Positions 1-8,540 of a stretch of 64,000 bases of DNA are shown in pieces (the stretch's first letter is position 1; every line of letters starts with the position of its first letter). The notes below the pieces were generated by a model, which was not told the DNA's origin, did no database searches, and was given only the letters and a program-made list of their open reading frames with translations. Position numbers and translations under genes: made by a program. Source of the DNA: JALHNI01 sp044226365 (GTDB lineage Bacteria > Acidobacteriota > Terriglobia > Bryobacterales > Bryobacteraceae); NCBI GenBank assembly GCA_044226365.1, contig JBGAHE010000012.1, forward strand, positions 29,082-93,081. Reading direction: 5' to 3'.

Positions 1-282
1 ATTTTGCTGGTTGAGTTCATGCGCCGTCTCCGGGAAGAAGGCGTCCCGATTGAAGACGCCGTGCCGATGGCCGGCCGCGTCCGTCTCCGCCCCATCCTGA
101 TGACCTCGCTCGCCACCATCATCGGCCTCACCCCCATGGCCATGGCCTTAGGCACGGGCTCGGAAGCCTACGCGCCGCTTGCCCGCGCCATCATCGGGGG
201 CATGACGGTCTCGCTGATTCTAACTCTCTTCATCGTCCCCGCCGCTTACTTAGTCGCTTACCGCGGAAAGGCGGCTCAGTAG
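1..282 (+). CDS. RND efflux transporter, C-terminal fragment (5' end outside window)
   Basis: The reading frame is open from base 1 and begins with ILLVEFMRRL, the conserved hydrophobic stretch seen near the last transmembrane helices of AcrB/CzcA-type RND pumps. Two further hydrophobic segments follow (around PILMTSLATIIGL and GGMTVSLILTLFIVP), and the protein ends with a short basic tail. Only about 93 residues of a family that usually exceeds 1000 are present, so substrate specificity cannot be judged. The stop codon directly abuts the ATG of the TolC-family gene, so the two are one operon, presumably inner-membrane pump plus outer-membrane channel. The start lies upstream of the window. 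Confidence 0.88.
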   Translation: MLLVEFMRRLREEGVPIEDAVPMAGRVRLRPILMTSLATIIGLTPMAMALGTGSEAYAPLARAIIGGMTVSLILTLFIVPAAYLVAYRGKAAQ

Positions 283-1557
283 ATGAAATACTTACTCGTC
301 TTACTCGCCACTACCCTCGCGGCGCAATCGCCGCGCCCCCTCACCTTGGCCGAAGCCGAAGCTCTCGCTGTGCGCAACCATCCCCGCGTGATGGCGGCCA
401 AGCTTCGCGCGGACGCCGCCCAGGAATCGATCACGCAGGTGAAAGCCGCGACGTCGCCGATGGTTTCCTTCGACGTCACCGGGTCGCTCGCCGATCACGG
501 CAGCCGCCTCGGCACCGGCCCGCTCAACATCATCAACCCCGGCAGCCTCTTTTCCCGCAGCGCCGGCGGCGTCAACATCAATCAGAATCTCTTCGACTTC
601 GGCCGCACCCGTTCGCTCACGGAGTCCGCCCGTTACCGCACCACCGCCGAACGCGAAACCGCCACCGCCGTCCGCGCCGAGATCATCCTCCGCGTTCGCG
701 AAGCTTACTTCCGCGCCTTGCTGGCTCAGTCCCAATTACAAGTCAACCAGCAGACCGTCGCCGATCGCCGTCTCACCGTCAAGCAGATCACCGCCCTTGC
801 CGAAAGCAACCTTCGCTCCACGCTTGATGTCAGCTTCGCCGAGTTGAATCTCGCCGAAGCCGAGTTACTCTTTGACCGTGCGCGCAACGACTGGAAGTCC
901 GCCCAGGTCTTGCTCGCTGCCGCGCTGGGCGAAACCGGTCCCCAGGAGTACCAACTCCAGGACCAGCCTACGCCCCCCTTGCTCGACCAGAACGCCGACT
1001 CCCTCGTCGCCCAAGCCCTGCAATCCCGTCCCGACCTCGCTTCGCTGCGCGCCCAGGAGCAAGCCGCCCAAAGCTTCGCCGAAAGCGAACGCCGTCAGTC
1101 CCTCCCCAGCCTCAGCGCCCGCGGCGTTGCTGGTTACTATGGCCCTCGCGATGAGCGCCTTCAGGCCCGCTACGGCGCCCTCGGCGTCAACCTGAACATC
1201 CCCGTCTGGAATGGCCGCCTGTTCTCCTCGCGCCGTCAGGAAGCCGACCTCCGCTCCCAGGCCGCCCACCAGGAAACCCGCGACCTTGAACTCCGCATCG
1301 CCCGCGACCTTCGCGCCGCCTTCATCGACGCCGAGAACGCCTTTCAGCGCCTCAGCCTCACCGACAAAGTCCTCACCCAGGCCCAGCGCACCCTTAAGCT
1401 CGCGCAAACCCGCTACGACCTCGGCCTCGGCTCCATCGTCGAGTTGAGCCAAGCCCAACTCAGTCGCACCTCCGCCGAAGTTCTCTCGGCCCGCGCCCGC
1501 TTCGAGTACCTGCTCTCGCGCGCCCTGCTGGACTTCCACGCCGGCAATCTGAAATAG
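283..1557 (+). CDS. TolC family outer membrane efflux protein
   Basis: 424 residues. An N-terminal signal peptide (MKYLLVLLATTLAAQS) is followed by two TolC/OEP repeats rich in Ala, Gln, Arg and Glu that form the periplasmic coiled-coil barrel; motifs such as REAYFRALLAQSQL and QTRYDLGLGSIVELSQAQ are typical of the family. The length is normal. The ATG follows the stop of the RND gene without a spacer. In known systems this protein is the outer-membrane exit duct of a tripartite pump; the periplasmic adaptor would be expected further upstream, outside the window. The gene is closed by a strong hairpin terminator just after its stop codon. Confidence 0.93.
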   Translation: MKYLLVLLATTLAAQSPRPLTLAEAEALAVRNHPRVMAAKLRADAAQESITQVKAATSPMVSFDVTGSLADHGSRLGTGPLNIINPGSLFSRSAGGVNINQNLFDFGRTRSLTESARYRTTAERETATAVRAEIILRVREAYFRALLAQSQLQVNQQTVADRRLTVKQITALAESNLRSTLDVSFAELNLAEAELLFDRARNDWKSAQVLLAAALGETGPQEYQLQDQPTPPLLDQNADSLVAQALQSRPDLASLRAQEQAAQSFAESERRQSLPSLSARGVAGYYGPRDERLQARYGALGVNLNIPVWNGRLFSSRRQEADLRSQAAHQETRDLELRIARDLRAAFIDAENAFQRLSLTDKVLTQAQRTLKLAQTRYDLGLGSIVELSQAQLSRTSAEVLSARARFEYLLSRALLDFHAGNLK

Positions 1558-1586
1558 AAAAGGCCTCCGCCGCAGCGGAGGCCTTT
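1558..1586. terminator. Bidirectional hairpin terminator
   Basis: A near-perfect inverted repeat (AAGGCCTCCGC / GCGGAGGCCTT, 4-base loop) lies immediately after the TolC stop, with A residues on the left and T residues on the right. It can therefore terminate both the TolC operon and the convergent DUF1554-like gene. Confidence 0.85.
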
Positions 1587-1601
1587 CCCGAAACAACGAC
1601 C

Positions 1602-2243
1602 TTACTTCGTGGCGAAGCAGTAGAAGCGGCCCGCGCCGCCCGTGGCCACCAGATTCGCCTGGCTGCAGCCCTTCGACGGGTGCGCCGAGTTCCAGGACGT
1701 CGGATTCTTGCCGCCGCCCTGACGGTCATGATGACCCACCAGCGCGCTGCCCTCGCCATGGCTCGTCCAGTTCTTGCACGTTGTATCTTCGGTGCCCGGC
1801 GTCGCCGTGCCATCCAACTGCGAACCCGTCAGAATGTCGTGCTGATTCGGCGTGTCGCCACGGCCGTTCACCACTTCACCCTTCTCGGTCAGCGAACCCT
1901 GCTTGCCGGTCTTGGCGTTCTCCGAGTGCAGGTCGGCGATGTCGGCCGCAATCTGCACGCCCTTGGCGTTGAACCACGGACCCTTGCCGATGCGATCCTT
2001 CGCATTGATCGCCTTCTTGCCGCCTTCAGCCGTCTGGCTCAGATACGCGTGCCAATTCTTTTTCTTCGAACCGGCCGCTTTCGCCAGCGCCTGGCAATGA
2101 GCGTCCGCGCCCTTCAAGCCACCCAGGTCGGCGCCGTTGCCGCTGCCCACGCTGGTGATAAAGAAGCTCATCTTCGGATCAGCCTGCGAAAAGGCCGGCA
2201 AGGCACAAGCCAAAGCCGCCACCGCGATCAGTTGAATTTTCAT
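1602..2243 (-). CDS. Secreted DUF1554-like (C-type-lectin/endostatin-like) protein
   Basis: 213 residues from the chosen ATG, which is preceded by a good Shine-Dalgarno sequence (AAGGAGA) and starts a clear signal peptide (MKIQLIAVAALACALPAFSQ). A longer frame upstream lacks these features. The mature protein carries the pattern MSFFITSVGSGNGADLGGL...GADAHCQ early and FYCF at the end, with paired cysteines, as in DUF1554 proteins, whose fold resembles C-type lectin/endostatin domains. This suggests an exported, disulfide-stabilised surface or matrix protein; ligand unknown. It is monocistronic, convergent with the efflux operon, and divergent from the tRNA. Confidence 0.72.
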   Translation of the reverse strand: MKIQLIAVAALACALPAFSQADPKMSFFITSVGSGNGADLGGLKGADAHCQALAKAAGSKKKNWHAYLSQTAEGGKKAINAKDRIGKGPWFNAKGVQIAADIADLHSENAKTGKQGSLTEKGEVVNGRGDTPNQHDILTGSQLDGTATPGTEDTTCKNWTSHGEGSALVGHHDRQGGGKNPTSWNSAHPSKGCSQANLVATGGAGRFYCFATK

Positions 2244-2321
2244 ATGTTGTCTCTCCTTCGGGAATCCGAAGCCGCTATCGTAACTCATTCGCTGCGGCTT
2301 GGCATAGTAAACTGGGAAGGC

Positions 2322-2397
2322 GGGCGTTTAGCTCAGCGGTTAGAGCATCTCGTTTACACCGAGAGGGTCCGGGGTTCGAATCCCTGAACGCCCACCA
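2322..2397 (+). tRNA. tRNA-Val (anticodon TAC)
   Basis: A 76-base cloverleaf: acceptor GGGCGTT pairs with AACGCCC, followed by A and an encoded CCA. The anticodon stem is TCTCG/CGAGA around loop TTTACAC, giving anticodon TAC at 2355-2357. The T-loop GGTTCGAATCC motif is present. Confidence 0.95.
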
Positions 2398-2404
2398 TCC
2401 CCCG

Positions 2405-4771
2405 CTATTCGGAGGTCGGCTCGGCCGACGCTCCCTTCACGTACTTGTCGAACCACGCCACCATTTCATACAGCGTGTGCTCGATGCTCTCCTTCGCCGC
2501 GTACCCATGCGACTCATGCGGTAACAACACCAGGCGCGCCGTCCCGCCGTTGCCCCGCACTGCCTGGTACATGCGCTCGCTCTGAATCGGGAACGTCCCC
2601 TGGTTGTTGTCCGCCTCGCCATGCGTGAACAGAATCGGCTCATTGATTTTGTTCGCCGCCATGAACGGTGACATCCCCAGATAGACGGACGGCGCCTCCC
2701 ACAACGTCCGCCGTTCGCTCTGGAAGCCGAACGGCGTCAGCGTCCGGTTATAAGCGCCGCTGCGCGCAATGCCCGCGCGGAAAAGATCCGAATGCGCCAG
2801 CAGATTCGCCGTCATAAACGCGCCGTAGCTGTGCCCGCCCACCCCCACCCGCGCCGGGTCGATCACGCCCATCTCCGCCGCCTTGTCGATCGCCGCTTTC
2901 GCCGACGCCACAATCTGCGCGAGGAACGTATTGTTCACCGTCTCCGGCGTTCCCACCACCGGCATCGCCGCGTCATCCAGCACCGCATATCCTCGCAGCA
3001 GGAAGAACAGATGCGACATCCCGCCGATCGTCGTGAACCGGTTCGTCGACCCCGACACCTGCCCCGCCGTCTCCGGATCATTGAACTCGCGCGGATACGC
3101 CCACACCACCGCCGGCAGCCGCGTCCCCGCCTGATAACCCGGCGGCAGATATAACGTGAACGAAAGCGGCACGCCATCCGGCCGCTGATACTTCACCAAT
3201 TGCTTGGTGATGCCGCGCAAGCTTGGCGTCGGGTCCGGGAACTTCGTCACCGCCGTGCGCTGCCCCTTCTCCACCAAAAAGTAATTCGGCGGCTCCGTCG
3301 GACTCTCGCTGCGGACCAGCAAACGCGTCCCCGCATCATCCAGCGCCCCCACCACGCTTTCGTACTTGCCCGGCGCGCTTTCGAACAACCGCTCCGCCTT
3401 CGCCGTCGCCAGATCGAACCGGTCGAGGAATGGTTTGTCACCCTGCGGCGAGGCGCCCAGCCCGTTCAGCAACACGCTCCCGGACGCCTCCACGATCGTC
3501 CCGTCCACGCCGCTGGTCACCGGCGTCCCGGGATCCTTATAGCGATCCTGCACATTCCGGCTAAACAGGAGCTTGGGCTCGCCCTCGCCGATCAGATACG
3601 TCCGCTGCCACCGCCGGTCGCGATCGTAGTCGCTCACCAGCATCCGCCGCCCGGTCTTGAAGAACTGCAACATCGTCAGCCGTTGCTCGGTCTTGGTCAC
3701 CTCCACGGGCGCCATGCGCGTGGGCGGACGATACATCATCAACTGATCGCGATGCGGCACCTTCTCCTTCGGGTTGCCGCCATCGAGCGCCTGCACCCAC
3801 AGCAGCGTCCCCGGCTCACCCGGATGCCACCGCGCCTGCCGCGGACCCGCGATCACGCCCCCAATCGGCACGCGATCGGCGAGCGGCAGCTTCGCCACCG
3901 TATAAACCACCACGCCTTTCGGCGTCACCACATCGATCTGCTGCGGGAACTCCGTCGCATCGTGCAGATAACTGTAAGGCCGCGCCAGCCGCGTCACCAG
4001 AAAGAAGCGGCCATCGGGCGCGGGCGTCACATTCAGAAACATGTCCGGCGCTCCGCTCGGCGTCGCCGCCCCGGTAACGCTATCCACCAGCATCAACTGC
4101 GCCCGGCCGTAGTAATCGAACAACGCCTCATCATGCGCGTTATGCAGCGCATCCGGATTCGTCCGCACCGGCCCGGACTTCCCGCCGGATTCCTGCACCG
4201 TCGGACCCGCCGGTGCCGCCACCTCGCGCGGCGCCGCGCCCCGATTCGCCGGCACCGTCTTTACCAGCAGCGTCCGGTGATCCGGCATCCAGTCCACCGC
4301 CGGTCCCATCGCCGCATTCACGGCCACGTTCAGTTTCTTGGCCTTGGCCGTCGCCGTGTCGATCACCCACAACTCGGTGCCATTCTGCGTCGCGTTGGTC
4401 ACCGCCAGCGACTGACCATTCGCACTCCACACGGGCGGGCTCAAGCGGACTCCCGCCGGTAGCACCACCTTCATCTCCGCGCCATCCGGCAGCCTCTTCA
4501 CCGTTAGCGCCGTCGCATACGTCGTCAGCCGTGGACCATTCGACGCCGGATCAATTCGATAACCCGCCAGCCGCAGCATGGGCTGCGCCAGGTCGGCAAT
4601 ACTCGGATGCACTACGGAATCGATCAGCACAATATGGGTGCGCGTGGGGCTGAGCGAGACCGTCGGTAAGCGACGTGCGTGCAACACGTCCAAAATCTCT
4701 GGCGGCGGCGTTTTATATTGCGCGCCGGCCAGCGGAACAAAAGCGAGAGCAGCCAGAAAGAGGTTGCGCAT
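2405..4771 (-). CDS. Secreted S9-family (prolyl oligopeptidase/glutamyl endopeptidase-like) serine peptidase
   Basis: 788 residues from the ATG at 4771, which begins a signal peptide (MRNLFLAALAFVPLAGA); a TTG six codons upstream is a weaker alternative. Residues ~40-480 look like the beta-propeller half of S9 peptidases. The C-terminal alpha/beta-hydrolase half contains the nucleophile motif GGHSYGAF (Ser about residue 648), an Asp-containing GEADNNQG segment and a His in PHESHGY, so the triad appears complete. The family cleaves peptides, here probably in the periplasm or outside the cell. Its + strand shadow is C-rich. It is divergent from the DUF1549 gene, with only ~36 bases between the starts. 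Confidence 0.88.
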   Translation of the reverse strand: MRNLFLAALAFVPLAGAQYKTPPPEILDVLHARRLPTVSLSPTRTHIVLIDSVVHPSIADLAQPMLRLAGYRIDPASNGPRLTTYATALTVKRLPDGAEMKVVLPAGVRLSPPVWSANGQSLAVTNATQNGTELWVIDTATAKAKKLNVAVNAAMGPAVDWMPDHRTLLVKTVPANRGAAPREVAAPAGPTVQESGGKSGPVRTNPDALHNAHDEALFDYYGRAQLMLVDSVTGAATPSGAPDMFLNVTPAPDGRFFLVTRLARPYSYLHDATEFPQQIDVVTPKGVVVYTVAKLPLADRVPIGGVIAGPRQARWHPGEPGTLLWVQALDGGNPKEKVPHRDQLMMYRPPTRMAPVEVTKTEQRLTMLQFFKTGRRMLVSDYDRDRRWQRTYLIGEGEPKLLFSRNVQDRYKDPGTPVTSGVDGTIVEASGSVLLNGLGASPQGDKPFLDRFDLATAKAERLFESAPGKYESVVGALDDAGTRLLVRSESPTEPPNYFLVEKGQRTAVTKFPDPTPSLRGITKQLVKYQRPDGVPLSFTLYLPPGYQAGTRLPAVVWAYPREFNDPETAGQVSGSTNRFTTIGGMSHLFFLLRGYAVLDDAAMPVVGTPETVNNTFLAQIVASAKAAIDKAAEMGVIDPARVGVGGHSYGAFMTANLLAHSDLFRAGIARSGAYNRTLTPFGFQSERRTLWEAPSVYLGMSPFMAANKINEPILFTHGEADNNQGTFPIQSERMYQAVRGNGGTARLVLLPHESHGYAAKESIEHTLYEMVAWFDKYVKGASAEPTSE

Positions 4772-4807
4772 CACTCTCGAGGGTAGCAACTTGATACCCT
4801 ATGGGAC

Positions 4808-7045
4808 GTGCGAGCCTTCCTGTTAATCGCCGCGGTGCTGGGCGTGCTGTTCGCCGCCCCCGCCACCATCGATTACTCGCGCGCCAAACGTTTCTGGAGC
4901 TTCCGCCCCATCGACGTCAAACCCGTCCCCACCGTGCGCGACACCGCCTGGGGTGCCTCGCCGATCGACCGTTTCGTCCTCCGTAAACTCGAAGACCAGA
5001 ACCTCAAGCCCGCCCCGCCGGCCGACCGTGCCACCTGGCTCCGCCGCGTCACCTTCGACGTCACCGGGCTCCCGCCCACGCCCGCCGACCTCGCCGCTTA
5101 CCTCGCCGATCGTTCCCCCCAAGCCGACGAACGCGTGGTCGATCGCCTCCTCGCCTCACCTCACTACGGCGAACGCTGGGCGCGCCACTGGCTCGACCTT
5201 GTCCGCTACGCCGAAACCGACGGCCACGAATTCGACAACGACAAGCCCGACATGTGGCGTTACCGCGACTATGTCGTGCGCGCCTTCAACGACGACCTCC
5301 CTTATCCGCAGTTCGTCCGCGAGCATCTCGCCGGCGACTTGCTCCCGCAGCCCCGCCGCTCCAGAGACGGCCGCCACCTGGAGTCGCCCCTCGCCACCGC
5401 CTTCTATTGGCTCGGCGAAAACAAGAACTCGCCCGTCGACTCCACCGAAGCCATCGCCGACCGCGTCGATAGCCAAATCGACGTCTTCGGCAAAACCTTC
5501 CTCGGCCTCACCGTTGCCTGCGCGCGCTGCCACGACCATAAGTTCGACCCGATCGCCACCGCCGATTACTACTCGCTCGCCGGCTTCTTCCACTCCGTTC
5601 GCCGTGGCCAACGGGCCGTCGACGGTGACGCGCCTCGCAACGAAGCTGGCTTCGACGCCGGCGGCCTTAAGTGGACCGTCGCCGGTCCCGCCTTCTCTCT
5701 CGCCAACGGCCGGCTCACCTCCGGCGCCGTTTCGCCCGCCCGTCAAGGCGTCGCCTTCTCGAACATCTTCACCCTCAAAAAGAAGTACGTCCACGTCCGT
5801 CTCGCCGGCACCGGCTCCGTCCGCCTCGTCGTCGACGAGTTCCCGCTCGGCCCCAAACTCTCCGGCACCTCGGACTTCAAGTGGCTCAGCTACCAGATCG
5901 TCATGTACGCCGATCATCCGGCTTACCTCACGCTCACCGACCAGGACCCCGCCGGTCACGTCACCCTCGCCGAAGTCGTCTTCAGCGACGACCATCAGCC
6001 CCCCCAGCGCGACCCCGAGCAGGACCCCATCCGCGGTCAAACCACCGAAGACTGTCCCGAGCCGATGCTCACGCTCGCTCCCGTCGACGACGTCATCGGC
6101 GACACCCGCGTCCACGTCCGCGGCAGCCACAAGAACCTCGGCGACGTGGCTCCGCGCCGCTTACTGCCCGTCATCGCCGGTCTTGACCAGCCTCAGATCG
6201 GGCAGGGAAGTGGCCGCCTCGAACTCGCCCACCGTCTCACCGCCGACAACAACCCGTTCCTCGCCCGCGTGATGGTCAACCGCCTCTGGCAGCATCACTT
6301 CGGCCGCGGCATCGTCGCCACGCCCGATAACTTCGGCCTCTCCGGCGAGCCGCCCACCCACCCCGAACTGCTCGATTGGCTCGCCAACGAATTTCGCGCC
6401 TCCGGCTGGAGCATGAAACACATGCACCGCCTGATGTTGCTCTCGCACGCCTACCGCATGTCGAGTGGCGAGCAGCCCGATGCCCTCGCGAAGGATCCTG
6501 CCAACAAGCTCCTCCACCGCTTCCCGGTCCAACGCCTTGAAGCCGAAGCCATCCGCGATAGCCTCCTCGCCGTCGCCGGCTCGCTCGACCTCACCCTCGG
6601 CGGGCCCAGTGTCCCCGTCTACGTCAGCCCCTTCATGGATGGCGACCCCCGCGGCAAACCCAAATCCGGCCCCATCGATAGCCACAACCGCCGCAGCCTC
6701 TACATCAACGTCCGCCGCAACTACCTGCCGGACTCGCTCACCATCTTCGATTACCCCCAGCCCATCTCCACGCTCGGCAAGCGAAACAGTTCCGTTGTTC
6801 CCGCCCAGGCCCTCTTCGTCATGAACAATGAGCTCGTGCACCTGCAAGCCCAGCGTTGGGCCGCGCGCATCGCCGCGCAGCAGGCCAAGCCGCGCGCGCA
6901 AGTCCAGCAGATGTATCTTGAAGCTTTCTCCCGGCCGCCCTCGTCCTCCGAAATCAGCGCCGCCCTCGACTTCCTCAAAACCCAATCGCTCGAAAGCTAC
7001 GCGCACGCCCTCTTCGAGACGACGGAGTTCATCTTCCTCCGATGA
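4808..7045 (+). CDS. DUF1549/DUF1553 (PSCyt2/PSD1) secreted protein
   Basis: 745 residues starting at a GTG with a short hydrophobic leader. DUF1549 occupies roughly residues 55-260 and includes the conserved CARCHDHKFDPI segment, a CxxCH heme-like motif. DUF1553 occupies the C-terminal ~270 residues, from NPFLARVMVNRLWQHHFGRG to the end. Unlike many relatives there is no separate N-terminal PSCyt1 cytochrome domain, so the protein starts almost directly at DUF1549. The family is abundant in Planctomycetes and Solibacteres; its biochemical role is not established. The stop overlaps the next start as ATGA, so it is translationally coupled to the DUF1501 gene, the usual partner. Confidence 0.9.
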   Translation: MRAFLLIAAVLGVLFAAPATIDYSRAKRFWSFRPIDVKPVPTVRDTAWGASPIDRFVLRKLEDQNLKPAPPADRATWLRRVTFDVTGLPPTPADLAAYLADRSPQADERVVDRLLASPHYGERWARHWLDLVRYAETDGHEFDNDKPDMWRYRDYVVRAFNDDLPYPQFVREHLAGDLLPQPRRSRDGRHLESPLATAFYWLGENKNSPVDSTEAIADRVDSQIDVFGKTFLGLTVACARCHDHKFDPIATADYYSLAGFFHSVRRGQRAVDGDAPRNEAGFDAGGLKWTVAGPAFSLANGRLTSGAVSPARQGVAFSNIFTLKKKYVHVRLAGTGSVRLVVDEFPLGPKLSGTSDFKWLSYQIVMYADHPAYLTLTDQDPAGHVTLAEVVFSDDHQPPQRDPEQDPIRGQTTEDCPEPMLTLAPVDDVIGDTRVHVRGSHKNLGDVAPRRLLPVIAGLDQPQIGQGSGRLELAHRLTADNNPFLARVMVNRLWQHHFGRGIVATPDNFGLSGEPPTHPELLDWLANEFRASGWSMKHMHRLMLLSHAYRMSSGEQPDALAKDPANKLLHRFPVQRLEAEAIRDSLLAVAGSLDLTLGGPSVPVYVSPFMDGDPRGKPKSGPIDSHNRRSLYINVRRNYLPDSLTIFDYPQPISTLGKRNSSVVPAQALFVMNNELVHLQAQRWAARIAAQQAKPRAQVQQMYLEAFSRPPSSSEISAALDFLKTQSLESYAHALFETTEFIFLR

Positions 7046-8412
7046 CCAGCCGCCGCCAGTTCCTCGCCCGTTCCGCTGCCGGCTTCGGCGGCCTCGCCCT
7101 CTCGGCCCTCGCCGCCAATGTCCGCCAGCCGCACTTTCCGGCCAAAGCCAAAGCCGTCATCTTCCTCTACATGGATGGCGGACCCAGCCAGATTGATAGC
7201 TTCGATCCCAAGCCGCGCCTCCGCGCCGAACACGGTAAGCCCCTCCCGTTCGCCCCGCCAAAAACTCAGTTCAACAACAACTTCAACATCCTCGGCTCGC
7301 CTTGGGAGTTCAAGCAATACGGACAGTCCGGCACCTGGGTTAGCGACCTGTTCCCCCATGTCGCCACCTGCGCCGACGACCTCGCCATTGTCCGTTCCAT
7401 GGTCTCGGACCATTCCGAACACACCGCCGCCAACTACATGCTCCACACTGGCTTCGGTGTCCAGGGCCGCCCCAGCATGGGCAGTTGGATCACCTATGGT
7501 CTGGGCGCCGAAGCCGACAACCTGCCATCCTTCGTCGTCATGGAAGGCGGACTGATTCCCGCCGGCGGCATGGACAACTTCGGCAGCGGCTTCCTGCCCG
7601 CCGCCTTCCAAGCCACCATGCTCCGCCGCGGCGATACCCCCGTTGCGAACGTCCGCCCGCGCGAAACGACCTCTGGCGTTCAGGAAGCCAAGCTCGCCCT
7701 CAGCAAGCGCCTCAGCCAGGGCGTCGTCGCCAAGCTTGGCTCCACCTCCGAAATTGATGCCATGCTCGCCAGCTACGAGATGGCCTACCGCATGCAAAGC
7801 GCCGTCCCCGAACTCGCGGACCTCGCCGGCGAATCAGCCGCTACCCGCGAACTCTACGGCTTAAACGACCCCGCTACCGCCGACTACGGCCGCCAATGCC
7901 TGCTGGCCCGCCGCCTGGTCGAACGCGGCGTCCGCTTCGTCCAGTGCATCAACCCCCGCCTGAAGGGTCACGACCGCTGGGACCAGCACGGCGGACTCCT
8001 GCGCGGCCACGCCGACAACTCCCAAGCCGTCGACCGGCCCATCGCCGCTCTCCTCAAAGACCTCAAAGCCCGCGGCCTCCTCGACCAAACCCTCGTCCTC
8101 TGGGGCGGGGAATTCGGCCGCACCCCCATGTCCCAAGGCTCCATGGACCTGAAGACTGCCGGCCGCGATCACAACCCCTTCGGCTACACCATGTGGCTCG
8201 CCGGCGGCGGCGTCAAAGGCGGCACCGTCTACGGCGCCACCGACGATTACGGCTACTTCGCCACCGAAAACAAAGTCCACGTCCACGACCTCCACGCCAC
8301 CCTCCTCCATCTCCTGGGCTTCGACCACAAGCAACTCACCTTCCGCTACGGCGGCCGCGACATGCGCCTTACCGACGTCCACGGCGAACTCGTCCGCAGC
8401 ATTCTGGCGTAG
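7042..8412 (+). CDS. DUF1501 (alkaline-phosphatase/sulfatase-fold) Tat-exported protein
   Basis: 456 residues with a twin-arginine leader (MTSRRQFLARSAAGFGG). Family motifs visible are MDGGPSQIDSFDPK near residue 50, a GGEFGRTPMS segment and GRDHNPFGY...AGGGVKGG toward the C-terminus; these correspond to the metal-binding side of the alkaline-phosphatase-like fold. The start overlaps the stop of the DUF1549/DUF1553 gene (ATGA), so the two are made together. The substrate is unknown; sulfatase-like hydrolysis is only inferred from the fold. A second copy of the same two-gene cassette lies at 13.2-16.9 kb. Confidence 0.92.
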   Translation: MTSRRQFLARSAAGFGGLALSALAANVRQPHFPAKAKAVIFLYMDGGPSQIDSFDPKPRLRAEHGKPLPFAPPKTQFNNNFNILGSPWEFKQYGQSGTWVSDLFPHVATCADDLAIVRSMVSDHSEHTAANYMLHTGFGVQGRPSMGSWITYGLGAEADNLPSFVVMEGGLIPAGGMDNFGSGFLPAAFQATMLRRGDTPVANVRPRETTSGVQEAKLALSKRLSQGVVAKLGSTSEIDAMLASYEMAYRMQSAVPELADLAGESAATRELYGLNDPATADYGRQCLLARRLVERGVRFVQCINPRLKGHDRWDQHGGLLRGHADNSQAVDRPIAALLKDLKARGLLDQTLVLWGGEFGRTPMSQGSMDLKTAGRDHNPFGYTMWLAGGGVKGGTVYGATDDYGYFATENKVHVHDLHATLLHLLGFDHKQLTFRYGGRDMRLTDVHGELVRSILA

Positions 8413-8502
8413 TTTCGCCCCACTTTGTTTCACCATGCGAAATCCCCTTGCCTTTATGCGGTTTATCTTGGTGACGCCATAGCTGAAACAGATTAATTGA
8501 AA

Positions 8503-8508
8503 TATACT
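8503..8508 (+). promoter_or_regulatory. Possible -10 element of the TonB-receptor gene
   Basis: TATACT lies 32 bases before the receptor start within an AT-rich stretch. No convincing -35 hexamer is present, so this is tentative. Confidence 0.3.
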
Positions 8509-8540
8509 AACCGGAGACTTTTTCCTTCAGGAGAGACCCC